DNA of 64,000 nt from Cylindrospermum sp. NIES-4074. Lineage in GTDB: Bacteria > Cyanobacteriota > Cyanobacteriia > Cyanobacteriales > Nostocaceae. Under the pieces are notes generated by a model. That model was not told where the DNA came from, did not search any database, and was given only the letters and a program-made list of their open reading frames with translations. Below are positions 17,647 through 25,760 of this stretch, piece by piece. A program made the translations under genes and the position numbers. The DNA is taken from contig AP018271.1 of the NCBI GenBank assembly GCA_003994795.1, positions 1 to 64,000 of the forward strand, in the 5' to 3' direction. Position 1 is the stretch's first letter. Each line of letters opens with the position of its first letter.

Positions 17647-19272
17647 CTAGCCAAAAATATCAATTTCACCAAGACTATATATAGATGAATCAATGGGGCT
17701 AGATGGTTGACCTTGCAAAGCCGCTTTATTCCGCATACTTTCAATTCGGTCAGCTTCGCGCAGTGCCAGAGGGTTGATGTTGTGTCGTGCTTCTAACAAA
17801 GCCGATAACGTAATTTCTAGTGGTGGCAGTTTCTCAAGGGGTGAAACATCGTTAGGGAACATTTGGCAGAAAGTAGAGATAGCAGCACGTTCTACAATTG
17901 CCCCAATCTCAGCACCTACACAACGCTGTGTTTGTTTGAGTAATCTGTGCCATTCTTCCTCGCTGTAAGCATCGCCTCCATTGCCAAAACGATGATCAAA
18001 TCGGGCTAAGTGAATCTTGAATATTTCGTGCCGTTCGCCGTAATTAGGTAAATCAACTTTGAAAATCTCATCAAAGCGCCCACTTCTGGTTAATTCAGGG
18101 GGCAACCATTCAATATTGTTCACCGAAGCCAGAATCAATGCCTCAGATAGTCGCTCCTGCATCCAAGTCAAAAGCATCCCAGCTAGGCGCTTGGATAAAT
18201 CGTCATTCCCGGCGAATCCCTTATCAAAGTCATCAAGGTATAAAATTACACGATTAATCCGGTCTACCAGTGCAAGTAAGTTTTTTAATTTGTACTCGGC
18301 TAAGTTACCATAACTGCGGAAACTACCCCACTCCAATATAATTAGAGGCAGTCCTAACTGTGCCGAACAAGCTTTAGCCGAGTAAGATTTTCCTGTCCCC
18401 GGTGGGCCGATTAGTAAAACCCCTTTGGGTAAGCGTAGATTATAGGTCTTAGCCAATGTGGACAGAAGGCGCTTATAAGTTTTAAATGCTTGCTGCATCA
18501 GTTCCAAACCACCGATAGGGGTGCGTGGGGGCTGGAGAAACTGAACATTATAAATCCGCTTAAACAGTTCGATTTTGTAAGCGGACAGTTTTTGTACTAA
18601 CTCATCCGGTGTAATTAAACCAGGGGCGATCGCTTGTCTGATGCCATAGTCAATATCAGCTAAGTACATTCCCGCGCCGGCGGTGGCAGTCGCATGAATA
18701 TCGCTGTGACTGTAATCAGGTACTACTTGGGGTAAGTAACTGCTTATTTCTTCGATAGTTGGCAGTTGTTGAATGACTGTCGGAACTTCGGGGGCAATGT
18801 CGGATGATAGAGAAGCGTTTGGGCCTAAGAGAATCGCCGTTTTGTTAGCCTTGTTGTGATTGTGCAGCTTCAGGTTGATTAAGGCGGACTTGATCCACTC
18901 AGCCGTCAAAAAGAAATCGGGGTCAGTGTTGGACTCTCCCAGCCAGGGGAATATACCCTCTAGTATCAGGATTCCTTCTAAATCGGTGGTTTTCCAGAAC
19001 CGTAAAATTTCAAAGTAATGTTCGCGCCTGCTTTTGGCGATCGCTTGGTATTCATTAACTTTGTGTAACGCCAGAGTCTCCTGATTGACAACTAACTGGT
19101 GCAGTTGGTCATCTTCTAGCGTCCACAGGTAACAGTTAATGGTGTTTTGTTGGCATTCACTAGCGAGATTGATCAAAAGTCTGAGTCTTTCTTGTAATGG
19201 AGACTCGACAGCTATCAGCTTATTGTTGAGTTTAATTAGCTCAAATATTTGCTTTGTTAGCGCATTACTCAT
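17647..19272 (-). CDS. Ycf46-like AAA+ ATPase
   Basis: This 541-residue protein has a variable N-terminal region (about 1-150, with LEGILILEGIFPWL typical of Ycf46 proteins) and a linker. The AAA+ core has Walker A GPPGTGKSYS near 290, Walker B VILYLDDFDKGF near 343, a sensor-like ASVNNIEWLP, and the arginine-finger context LTRSGRFDEIFKVDLP. Ycf46 proteins are conserved in cyanobacteria and some plastids and have been linked to carbon/CO2 responses. This one sits beside conjugation genes, so it is probably a plasmid paralogue. The DUF192 gene follows at 2 bp. The pair reads away from the relaxase. Confidence 0.8.
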   Translation of the reverse strand: MSNALTKQIFELIKLNNKLIAVESPLQERLRLLINLASECQQNTINCYLWTLEDDQLHQLVVNQETLALHKVNEYQAIAKSRREHYFEILRFWKTTDLEGILILEGIFPWLGESNTDPDFFLTAEWIKSALINLKLHNHNKANKTAILLGPNASLSSDIAPEVPTVIQQLPTIEEISSYLPQVVPDYSHSDIHATATAGAGMYLADIDYGIRQAIAPGLITPDELVQKLSAYKIELFKRIYNVQFLQPPRTPIGGLELMQQAFKTYKRLLSTLAKTYNLRLPKGVLLIGPPGTGKSYSAKACSAQLGLPLIILEWGSFRSYGNLAEYKLKNLLALVDRINRVILYLDDFDKGFAGNDDLSKRLAGMLLTWMQERLSEALILASVNNIEWLPPELTRSGRFDEIFKVDLPNYGERHEIFKIHLARFDHRFGNGGDAYSEEEWHRLLKQTQRCVGAEIGAIVERAAISTFCQMFPNDVSPLEKLPPLEITLSALLEARHNINPLALREADRIESMRNKAALQGQPSSPIDSSIYSLGEIDIFG

Positions 19273-19414
19273 CAGGTTTTTGGGTGAATTTCATCCCGAT
19301 AATAGAGAGAAGCTCAATTCTTTACTAGCTACTTTAGTTCTGAAAAATTCGGTACTAGAGTAGCTTGACTTTTGAGGATTTATCTGTTCTGCCGGGAAGA
19401 CCCCGTACGTAGTG

Positions 19415-19502
19415 ATACCATTTCACCTAATGAAAGATACAAATCTTTTCTCCTCCGCTCCTCTGCTTGTCTAAATGTATCAACCTGAAAGTGAAACGGT
19501 AT
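19415..19502. repeat. MITE copy 2 (ATACC family)
   Basis: The left end ATACCATTTCAC then GATACAAATC is mirrored by ATGTATCAACC and GTGAAACGGTAT at the right end. It shares its ends with 11451-11571 but has a different interior (CTCCTCCGCTCCTCTGC). It lies between the AAA gene start and the nested inverted repeat. Confidence 0.6.
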
Positions 19503-19609
19503 GAGAAGACCCTCTACCCAGATTTGGCAACAAGTCTAGGCAAGGTTGCTCAGTGAAACAAGAATCCCCATATGAAGCGAAGCGCAATGCGGGGTTGGGT
19601 AAATCTTTG

Positions 19610-19744
19610 ACAAAACTGGACAACCGTCGCATTTTGGCGGGTATTTTGACAACTTAGGTATAATACTAGACCTGGGAAACCCGCCAAAATGCGTGAGATT
19701 GTGGCGTTGCAGAGTAGATTTTGGAAACGGTTGTCCAGTTTTGT
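19610..19744. repeat. Nested inverted repeats between relaxase and AAA genes
   Basis: An 18-bp perfect inverted pair (ACAAAACTGGACAACCGT at 19610-19627 with its complement at 19727-19744) encloses a 15-bp perfect pair (CGCATTTTGGCGGGT at 19628-19642 with 19679-19693). The arms are contiguous on the left but separated by 33 bp on the right. The central 36 bp carries TATAAT-like sequence. A terminator would not need this asymmetry. A transfer origin, recombination site or relaxase target is possible, but I cannot decide. Confidence 0.75.
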
Positions 19745-19766
19745 CCAGATAAAATGAAGCGGAGCG

Positions 19767-21467
19767 TCAAAGTACTAGTTGTTGTCCTTGATGTTGACGT
19801 TGTTGTAATTGGCGAGAAAAGTTGACTAACTGAGTATTCCAATCCCCAGTTTCGCACTTGAGTTGTTGAGATTGAGGCAGTATTGCTTTAACATCTCGTG
19901 CTGCCGTTAGTTCATAAAACGCCACTTGTACATGAGGAATATTCTGCAATCGCTCAAGGGGTAAGTTTTTGGGGTCATCAATAGCTATGAACACGGTTCT
20001 AGACGCTGATATTCCTTTAGTAAGATATTCCAGCATAGCTAGTGAAATAGTTTCAACGGGAGATGGACACAGAATCGCTCTTGAGGTTTCATCATTTGCC
20101 TTGCCCCCCAGGTGAAAGTAAAACCAACTACCGCGCCGATGCGTTCCTAGCTCATAACCTGAGACATCATTGAGCGTCCCCTGTAAGAATGCACCTTTGG
20201 GGTTTCCCTGTTGATCCCGCATCACAAAAACAGCGTTTTGCTGTCCATCGGCGTAAACTAGCCCCTGCTGGTGCAACATTTGTACACAATCAGATGGTAT
20301 TCCCCGTTTCTGGCTCAGGTAATGTTCAACGGTGATCCAGTTAGTTTTATCCTCAATGGGTGGAGTGAATTGGGAGGCGGGTGGGGTCTGGATAATCTCA
20401 CTCGTCATTCTTCTCGCCTGAGCATACACTGCACGTTGAACCGCCGCTTCCCCAAATCGCTCCCCCAACCATGCGAGCGCACTTGTTGGGTTACATTTAT
20501 TAACGTGCATCACCAAATCAATTGCACCATAACCTTGAAAGTGAGAACCGGGAGCAAGGTCGCTGAAGGAAGAGCCATCTATATTAATGATGTGTCCGTG
20601 ACCCTTCCACCTTTGATGATCATGATTTAGCCCTAACTCCCAAGCAACATCATCTAAAGCTAAATCAGTTGACCACTCGGTAAGTTTTCGTAATTGTTGA
20701 TTATCTTGCTCTAATTGCTCAATTCGTCGCTTGAGTTGTTCATTCTCCAGGGCTAACGCTTTGGCTGTAGCTTCCATCTCCTGTTTTCGTTGAGTGGCTC
20801 TATCTCTGTCGGCAGCTTTAGCCTTCAATTGTTCTACATTCAGGTCATCAACTTCTAAATCGCGCCCCTCTTCCACAATACGGTAAAAGTCCTTGATGTC
20901 CTGGTGCTTTGCTTTGCTTCCCTTGATGCCGCGCTCCAACCCAATCAGGCGCATGGTGTGATAGTAAGAATCCTGAAACTCATGAATTTTCTGCCGTCCG
21001 TCGAAGAAATGATTACAGCGCAACTGCCCGTTATCATCAAGGGGGACAAAGTAAGCGTGAATGTGGGGAGTTGCTTCATCTAAGTGCAACTCGGCGCGGA
21101 CAATGCGATCGCCATATTCATCAGCTAACCACTGGTGAGTCACTTCTAGCCAATTATCTAACTTTTGTGGTTCATAGTAACCGGCTTGGGTGGGACAGTC
21201 GGGACGGAAATAACTGGGCGATGCACTCAACAGTAACTCTACACAGTACACCGCATCAGTGCGAATCTTCCGCTTCTGCTCATGCTCCCCTATCTTGGCT
21301 AAGACTAAATCCTCTAGTCGCTCATCCGGGTCAAGATTGCCAATGAAGCGAATATTTTTTTGAGTGGGGTTAGCGTTTGGGGTTTCTCTTTCTCGTGCGG
21401 TGTGAGATGCACTCCCTGATATATTCCCCCGCTTTAATTTTTTTAATCGAGCGATCGCGTAGCTCAT
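19767..21467 (-). CDS. MOBV-type relaxase fused to a primase/TOPRIM-like domain
   Basis: The 566 residues start at ATG 21467 (MSYAIARLKKLKRGN), because that is the conserved MOBV N-terminus; an earlier in-frame ATG at 21575 adds unrelated residues. Residues 1-200 are the Mob/Pre relaxase, with the ERETPNA motif and the metal-binding motif HLDEATPHIH at 128-137. A coiled coil spans about 205-262. The remainder has a helical region (DLALDDVAWELGLN), a primase-type zinc-less segment (AIDLVMHVNKCNPTSALAWL) and a TOPRIM-like end (AILCPSPVETISLAML, VFIAIDD), matching DUF3991/TOPRIM domains. It should nick at oriT and prime the complementary strand after transfer; that is inference. The frame is intact. 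Confidence 0.8.
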   Translation of the reverse strand: MSYAIARLKKLKRGNISGSASHTARERETPNANPTQKNIRFIGNLDPDERLEDLVLAKIGEHEQKRKIRTDAVYCVELLLSASPSYFRPDCPTQAGYYEPQKLDNWLEVTHQWLADEYGDRIVRAELHLDEATPHIHAYFVPLDDNGQLRCNHFFDGRQKIHEFQDSYYHTMRLIGLERGIKGSKAKHQDIKDFYRIVEEGRDLEVDDLNVEQLKAKAADRDRATQRKQEMEATAKALALENEQLKRRIEQLEQDNQQLRKLTEWSTDLALDDVAWELGLNHDHQRWKGHGHIINIDGSSFSDLAPGSHFQGYGAIDLVMHVNKCNPTSALAWLGERFGEAAVQRAVYAQARRMTSEIIQTPPASQFTPPIEDKTNWITVEHYLSQKRGIPSDCVQMLHQQGLVYADGQQNAVFVMRDQQGNPKGAFLQGTLNDVSGYELGTHRRGSWFYFHLGGKANDETSRAILCPSPVETISLAMLEYLTKGISASRTVFIAIDDPKNLPLERLQNIPHVQVAFYELTAARDVKAILPQSQQLKCETGDWNTQLVNFSRQLQQRQHQGQQLVL

Positions 21468-21902
21468 GGCTTCACTTCTTGGATAAACTTGGTATGATTT
21501 TTTTATTACCCTGATTTCCCCGAAATCGGAGCAATTGCGACTAGTCGCCACAACAGCCAAATCGCTCAAATGCAAAAAAGTGAAGATAGTCGTAGTGAGT
21601 ACGATTATTTTAGCTGCTTGAAAGATTTTTTTTCTAGAACTCTAACACCTAACTACCTCAAGTGCTTATATAGCAGGGAATTCAGGCATTTAGCTGCCTG
21701 ATTCTAAGAGGTGGATAATTTGGGTGCGAATTACGCACGGATACTCATAAATGAGGGAAAAAGCACCAACCCAGTTGCAACACAATTGAGAGAAAAAGGT
21801 GAATTTCTCCACCTAAATACTCATTTAGACTACCCGCGATACTCATTTTTGTATCACGTATTGCTTTTGTAAAAAGTAAGACAAAGTGTACTGTTTTTAA
21901 AC
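21468..21902. promoter_or_regulatory. Divergent control region with parC-like repeats and palindromes
   Basis: Between the relaxase (-) and the partition genes (+) lie GATTTC-CCC-GAAATC (21513-21527), the perfect palindrome GCGACTAGTCGC (21537-21548), a hairpin with CAGGCA/TGCCTG stem (21683-21700), GTGCG-AATTA-CGCAC (21724-21738), and three ATACTCAT copies at 21741, 21817 and 21839. The last group, just upstream of the putative par operon, is a candidate centromere. The palindromes nearer the relaxase are candidate oriT or operator elements. No experimentally known consensus was matched. Confidence 0.5.
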
Positions 21903-22436
21903 ATGAACAAACAAGGAAACAAAGACGTTGAACTGCCAAGAATAAAACGGAGACATGGTTCGTGGGATGGAAGAACTATTGAATACCTAGTGAATCATCA
22001 ATCAAAAAAGTCGGCAGCTGAATTGACAATGGAGGCAGTGACAAGTTACTGGCTAATAGAAGCATTAGTAGGGAAGGTAAGCAAAGAGGAATTTATCGAA
22101 GCTTGCTTGTCAAGTATTGGGCAATTGGAAGGAAAGCTAGTAAAGATTAGAATTTTAATGGAAAAGGTTTCTGATTCTTTGGAAGTAGTAGGAAATAGTA
22201 GCGCGATTTTGCCACTGCAAGAAATAGAGCAGCACAAATCATCGATTATAGAAAAAAGCTTGCCAATCTCAACAAATGTGAGTTTGGAAGATAAAGAAGA
22301 ACAAGAGAAAGTAGAGCAAGCAAGTCAGCAACAAGAATCCTTACTATCCGATGATGACTTGGGATTAATGGACTTGAAATTGACACAAGACTTAGTAATT
22401 GCTACTCAATTATTGGGATTTGAGGAAACAAGGTAA
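21903..22436 (+). CDS. Hypothetical protein, candidate partition adaptor (ParR-like role)
   Basis: This 177-residue soluble, charged protein begins MNKQGNKDVELPRIKRRHGS. A basic N-terminus (about 1-30) and an alpha-helical middle (KSAAELTMEAVTSYWLIEAL) precede a Glu/Gln-rich C-terminus. I do not recognise the family. It is 97 bp upstream of the ParM-like gene on the same strand and directly downstream of a repeat cluster, so a DNA-binding adaptor linking centromere repeats to the filament is a fair guess. Classical ParR lies after parM, so the order would be reversed. Confidence 0.5.
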   Translation: MNKQGNKDVELPRIKRRHGSWDGRTIEYLVNHQSKKSAAELTMEAVTSYWLIEALVGKVSKEEFIEACLSSIGQLEGKLVKIRILMEKVSDSLEVVGNSSAILPLQEIEQHKSSIIEKSLPISTNVSLEDKEEQEKVEQASQQQESLLSDDDLGLMDLKLTQDLVIATQLLGFEETR

Positions 22437-22533
22437 GCTGTTGCACGTATAACTTGCACTTTTTATGGCTTGGAACCCTTGTTGTAACAGGAACACTCTG
22501 GAAAATTAAAGACACAACAGCTTAAGAAAATTT

Positions 22534-23730
22534 ATGACAACCACAAATACTAATCATGAGAAAACAAGCCAAGTCGTACAGTTGATACTAACGGCTGACT
22601 TGGGAGGGAGTTCAACCAAGGCAATCGCGCAGATTTATCCACAAGGAGTGCCATTTGCATTGCAGATGAGTCCAGAAGTTGCTGATGTGGGAGAGGGTTC
22701 AACCAAACATTTGAGTGTAGATGCGATGCCTGATGATAGTGCTTGGGTGAGAATTGGGCAGGAATATTCTGTCTTAGGGAGTATTGCAAAAAGAGAGTTT
22801 GCAGGAACTGCGGCACTGCAAGATTTGAAGTCTGAATATGCCTTACCAAAGCTTGCTGGTTTGTTGTGGTTAGCTAAACGTCAAATAAATGTAGATATTC
22901 ACGAAATGTTCCTCCAGATTTTGCTACCACCTGGAGAAGAGAAGAATGTACAAGATTTAACTAAAAAAATTGTTTTGACTTATAGGCAAGGAGTAATAAC
23001 GCCAACGGGAAGAATGAAAATTAAGGTCAACAGCTTCAAAATTCTTCCTGAAGGAACAGGTATTATTTCTTACAGAAGTCGCGCTCTAGGGAATGTATTT
23101 TCGCAAAAAAATCTAGGATTGTTAATGCTGGGTCATCGTAATGCCAGTTTTACCCTTTCAGAAAGAGGGAAACTAGCAAAGAAAGAATCGACAGACTTGG
23201 GGATGAATTGGGTGCTACAAAAGTTTGTCGAACGTACTAGCGTAGGATTATCTAAAGATGATCCACGTATAGCAGTGGCTCTAGTGGAGGCAAGCAAAAA
23301 TAATTTAGAATCGTTACGTAACTTGTCACGCAGAAATACACCATCAGGAATTGACTCGGATTTAGAGTTGTTTAAATCAGTTTTAGGAGTGATTCGGGAT
23401 GAATACTGTCGGGCATTGCTGCGGTGGGTGAAAAACCATGTACCATTAGACGAAGTTCTCATTTGCGGCGGTACTGGTGAGTTTGTGCGGCAAGAACTGA
23501 CACAATATTTTCAAGAAGAAAGCATCCCTATCGTTTGGAATGGGGGAGTATTTATTCCCAAACCGTTAGATACCGTTGGCTTGGGTGAGCGACTGGCTGA
23601 TGTTTGGGCAACTCATATTAGTTATGTGAGAATGCTGGATGAAAATTTTAGCTATGAGCGCAAACAAAGATTAGTCCCAGATTCTTATTCTCCACCAGTT
23701 AATCATCTCACTTCCATTCACAGGGTGTAG
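22534..23730 (+). CDS. ParM/Alp-like actin-family plasmid segregation ATPase
   Basis: The 398-residue protein has the actin phosphate-1 loop LTADLGGSSTKA (about 14-25), an interior rich in predicted helix, and the C-terminal adenosine-type loop EVLICGGTGEFV near 310, followed by VWNGGVFIPKPLDTVGLGERL. The spacing fits bacterial actin-like proteins that segregate plasmids by filament growth. The connecting phosphate-2 motif is less clear (NLGLLMLGHRNASF). It follows the 177-residue gene and precedes a 136-residue gene. No membrane signal is present. Confidence 0.75.
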   Translation: MTTTNTNHEKTSQVVQLILTADLGGSSTKAIAQIYPQGVPFALQMSPEVADVGEGSTKHLSVDAMPDDSAWVRIGQEYSVLGSIAKREFAGTAALQDLKSEYALPKLAGLLWLAKRQINVDIHEMFLQILLPPGEEKNVQDLTKKIVLTYRQGVITPTGRMKIKVNSFKILPEGTGIISYRSRALGNVFSQKNLGLLMLGHRNASFTLSERGKLAKKESTDLGMNWVLQKFVERTSVGLSKDDPRIAVALVEASKNNLESLRNLSRRNTPSGIDSDLELFKSVLGVIRDEYCRALLRWVKNHVPLDEVLICGGTGEFVRQELTQYFQEESIPIVWNGGVFIPKPLDTVGLGERLADVWATHISYVRMLDENFSYERKQRLVPDSYSPPVNHLTSIHRV

Positions 23731-23867
23731 ACACTCTCAAGCACCTTGATGTTAGACAGAGATTGTGTCGAACATCACCAAATCCTTTGTCTGTAATAGT
23801 TTCAGCTTGATTAAGAGGGTTAGCTTCAATAACAACAAACGCGAACAATTAACGTTAGTCAATTGAT

Positions 23868-24278
23868 ATGCCAGAAAATACACAATTACAAGTACAGCAA
23901 TTAGGGCAATTTGCTCAGGAACAACAGTTCAACGCGCAATATCGTCAATATTTCGGTGACGTGTGGGACGAAGCGGGTGTAAAAGATATTTCTCAAATGA
24001 CAACTCAAGATGCCGAACAGACCTTGAAAGTGCTGGCAAATAGTCAAGCATCGCCTCAATTCATCAAATCTCTACTAGCACAAGCAGCAACTGATGGTGC
24101 GCCACCACAGGTTTTGGAATATTTCTTGACCAGCGACATTGATGGCGATGGGCGCACACTGGCACAGGAGATATTTGAGGATGGAACAAATCCACTCTCG
24201 CCGGATACACCCCAACCACCACCCAACACACAAGTTGTATCTCCATCTCAAGAACCTGACTGGGAATGGGAAATTTAG
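23868..24278 (+). CDS. Small hypothetical protein with an EF-hand-like calcium loop
   Basis: This 136-residue protein begins MPENTQLQVQQLGQFAQEQQ. The first 75 residues are Gln-rich and helical. Near 90-110 it reads TSDIDGDGRTLAQEIFEDGTNP, the D-x-D-x-D-G loop and trailing GTNP of calcium-binding thrombospondin type 3-like repeats. The C-terminus is proline-rich. There is no signal peptide. It lies 137 bp after the ParM-like gene, followed by a good terminator, so it may be the last gene of the par transcript. Function unknown. Confidence 0.6.
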   Translation: MPENTQLQVQQLGQFAQEQQFNAQYRQYFGDVWDEAGVKDISQMTTQDAEQTLKVLANSQASPQFIKSLLAQAATDGAPPQVLEYFLTSDIDGDGRTLAQEIFEDGTNPLSPDTPQPPPNTQVVSPSQEPDWEWEI

Positions 24279-24296
24279 CACAAACTCACAAATTTT

Positions 24297-24349
24297 ACTA
24301 GCTACTTCAGTACCGATTTTTTCAGTACCAAAGTGGCTAGTTCTTTTTT
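24297..24349 (+). terminator. Intrinsic terminator after the partition gene block
   Basis: ACTAGCTACTT (24297-24307) pairs with AAGTGGCTAGT (24331-24341), with one G-U, and TTCTTTTTT follows. It probably ends the transcript of the 136-residue gene. Confidence 0.75.
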
Positions 24350-24477
24350 GAAAGCACATTTAAACTTCTTGAGTTAGGTATAGAGTTCTAATTTTTTTCA
24401 AGCACGGTAGGGTGTAGTTGACTTATCAATTACACCTATTCCCTCAACTAACTCAACAATTAAATGAGGCGATAATT

Positions 24478-24639
24478 ATGACTTGATTAGGTATTGATAG
24501 AACTACTGAAAAAACCCAAGTAAAACTCTGGGATGAGCGCGATTTATCTACAAGCGATCGCCGACGAGAGCATCTAGAAATTCTCCTGTGCAGAAAGTCT
24601 AACAAGGCGAAGGCCCTGCCTGATGTGAACAAGTATTAA
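24478..24639 (+). pseudogene. Possible short gene remnant
   Basis: From ATG 24478 the frame has an immediate TGA at codon 3. It then runs 50 codons open (GIDRTTEKTQVKLWDERDLS) to TAA at 24637. I do not recognise it; it may be the start of a decayed gene. The stretch 24640-24759 holds only the GTTCCCTGTTCCC stutter common between Nostoc genes. Confidence 0.25.
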
Positions 24640-24759
24640 ATTACCTACAGCACATTTCAGGTAAATGAGGTACAAATTTTAGGAACAAAGTCATATATCA
24701 AAAGACTTTCAACCCTGTTCCCCGTTAAGAGTTCCCTGTTCCCTGCTGTATATTCCTCG

Positions 24760-24978
24760 GTGTTTCAGGAGAAGCTCAATCACATTGCTGTCCAAAAGGA
24801 AAAAGAAAAGTCAGTTTTTGCAACCGTACGACAAGTGATTATTACATCCTTCGCTATTCTGGGGATGTTTGCGTTCCTTGCCGCCGCTTGCAACAAGTCA
24901 GTTGTGCGATCGCCTGCGGTAAACCCTGACTTTTCACGGTATGTGAAAAAGTCAGAGGGTGTGGGGTGTTGGGTGTAG
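24760..24978 (+). pseudogene. Small lipoprotein-like gene interrupted by a MITE
   Basis: The frame encodes a charged N-terminus, a hydrophobic segment (IITSFAILGMFAFL) and a lipobox-like LAAAC, then NKSVVRSPAVN. At that point a 144-bp MITE (24925-25068) is inserted with an 8-bp duplication. Removing the element restores VNSSAIPQQAN and a stop, for a product of about 64 residues. It starts at TTC/ATG-poor sequence, so the true start is uncertain. Small secreted lipoproteins of this kind often act in plasmid entry exclusion, but that is speculation. Confidence 0.4.
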
Positions 24979-25068
24979 TAAGGCTTTCTTCTTTTTCCCT
25001 ACACCCTACACCCTATCCCCTACCCCCTGTCTTGACGGGGGTTTTAGGACTTCCCGTGAAAAGTCAGG
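24925..25068. repeat. 144-bp MITE with 8-bp target duplication
   Basis: CGGTAAAC at 24917-24924 and 25069-25076 flanks an insert whose ends are perfect inverted repeats: CCTGACTTTTCACGG (24925-24939) and CCGTGAAAAGTCAGG (25054-25068). The interior has CTACACCC stutter and no coding capacity. This is a well-defined miniature element. Confidence 0.85.
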
Positions 25069-25178
25069 CGGTAAACTCGTCAGCAATCCCACAACAAGCG
25101 AATTAGCGGGACTTAGCCATGAAAAAGCTGAAAGTATAGTGCAATAATACTTTCAGCTTATAGCATCAAAGATTGGGA

Positions 25179-25724
25179 TTAAAACCAAGGGGTATCTTTA
25201 TCGAACGGTAAACTGCTTGGTTCTTCAAAGTTTCGCAAGTCTTGCTTCATCTGTTTGCGGCGTTGGGCGTAAGTCATGCTGGAAGCTAGCCTTTCTTCCA
25301 TTTGTTCTTTGCCAAAGTTGATACCTTGTTCGGCGTATCTGGTAGACAGTCGGTTGTAATGATCGACATCCAGCATTTTACGCCGTTCCATTTCGTCAAG
25401 CCAGCTTTCACTCATGCCACGGGCCAGTTCGGATTCTCTATATTCTGGCTTAAGGGAGCCATCAGGGTTAAACTGCCGCTTTTCTTCATTTGTGAAGAAA
25501 TCATAGGCGGTGAACACTGGCCATGGTTCGGGGTTTGTTTCATCTAGGTGTTTCCATTCGTCAAATTCTTGCTTTCCTCTCAAAGCATAATCATCGATAG
25601 CTGCTGGACTCATTCCCTTGGCTAACATTTTTTGTCTAGCTTCGGCTTTTAAAGATCCATCGGGGTTAAACTTTTGGCTGTTCATGTTTATCCACCGTTT
25701 AGTTCTAGACATAGTTACTGACAT
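25179..25724 (-). CDS. Hypothetical protein with a duplicated 30-residue motif, divergent from the polymerase gene
   Basis: The 181-residue protein contains two related units: FNPDGSLKAEARQKMLAKGM at about 18-37 and FNPDGSLKPEYRESELARGM at about 86-105. Each is followed by a helical segment. It is hydrophilic and lacks signal or TM segments. The start may be the first ATG at 25724 or an internal ATG (MNSQKFNP) 13 codons later. Only 36 bp separate it from the divergently oriented polymerase-like gene, so the two probably share a control region. I do not recognise a family. Confidence 0.55.
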   Translation of the reverse strand: MSVTMSRTKRWINMNSQKFNPDGSLKAEARQKMLAKGMSPAAIDDYALRGKQEFDEWKHLDETNPEPWPVFTAYDFFTNEEKRQFNPDGSLKPEYRESELARGMSESWLDEMERRKMLDVDHYNRLSTRYAEQGINFGKEQMEERLASSMTYAQRRKQMKQDLRNFEEPSSLPFDKDTPWF

Positions 25725-25760
25725 ATTTAACTCCTAAAATTTTTAAATTTTATTGAAAAT

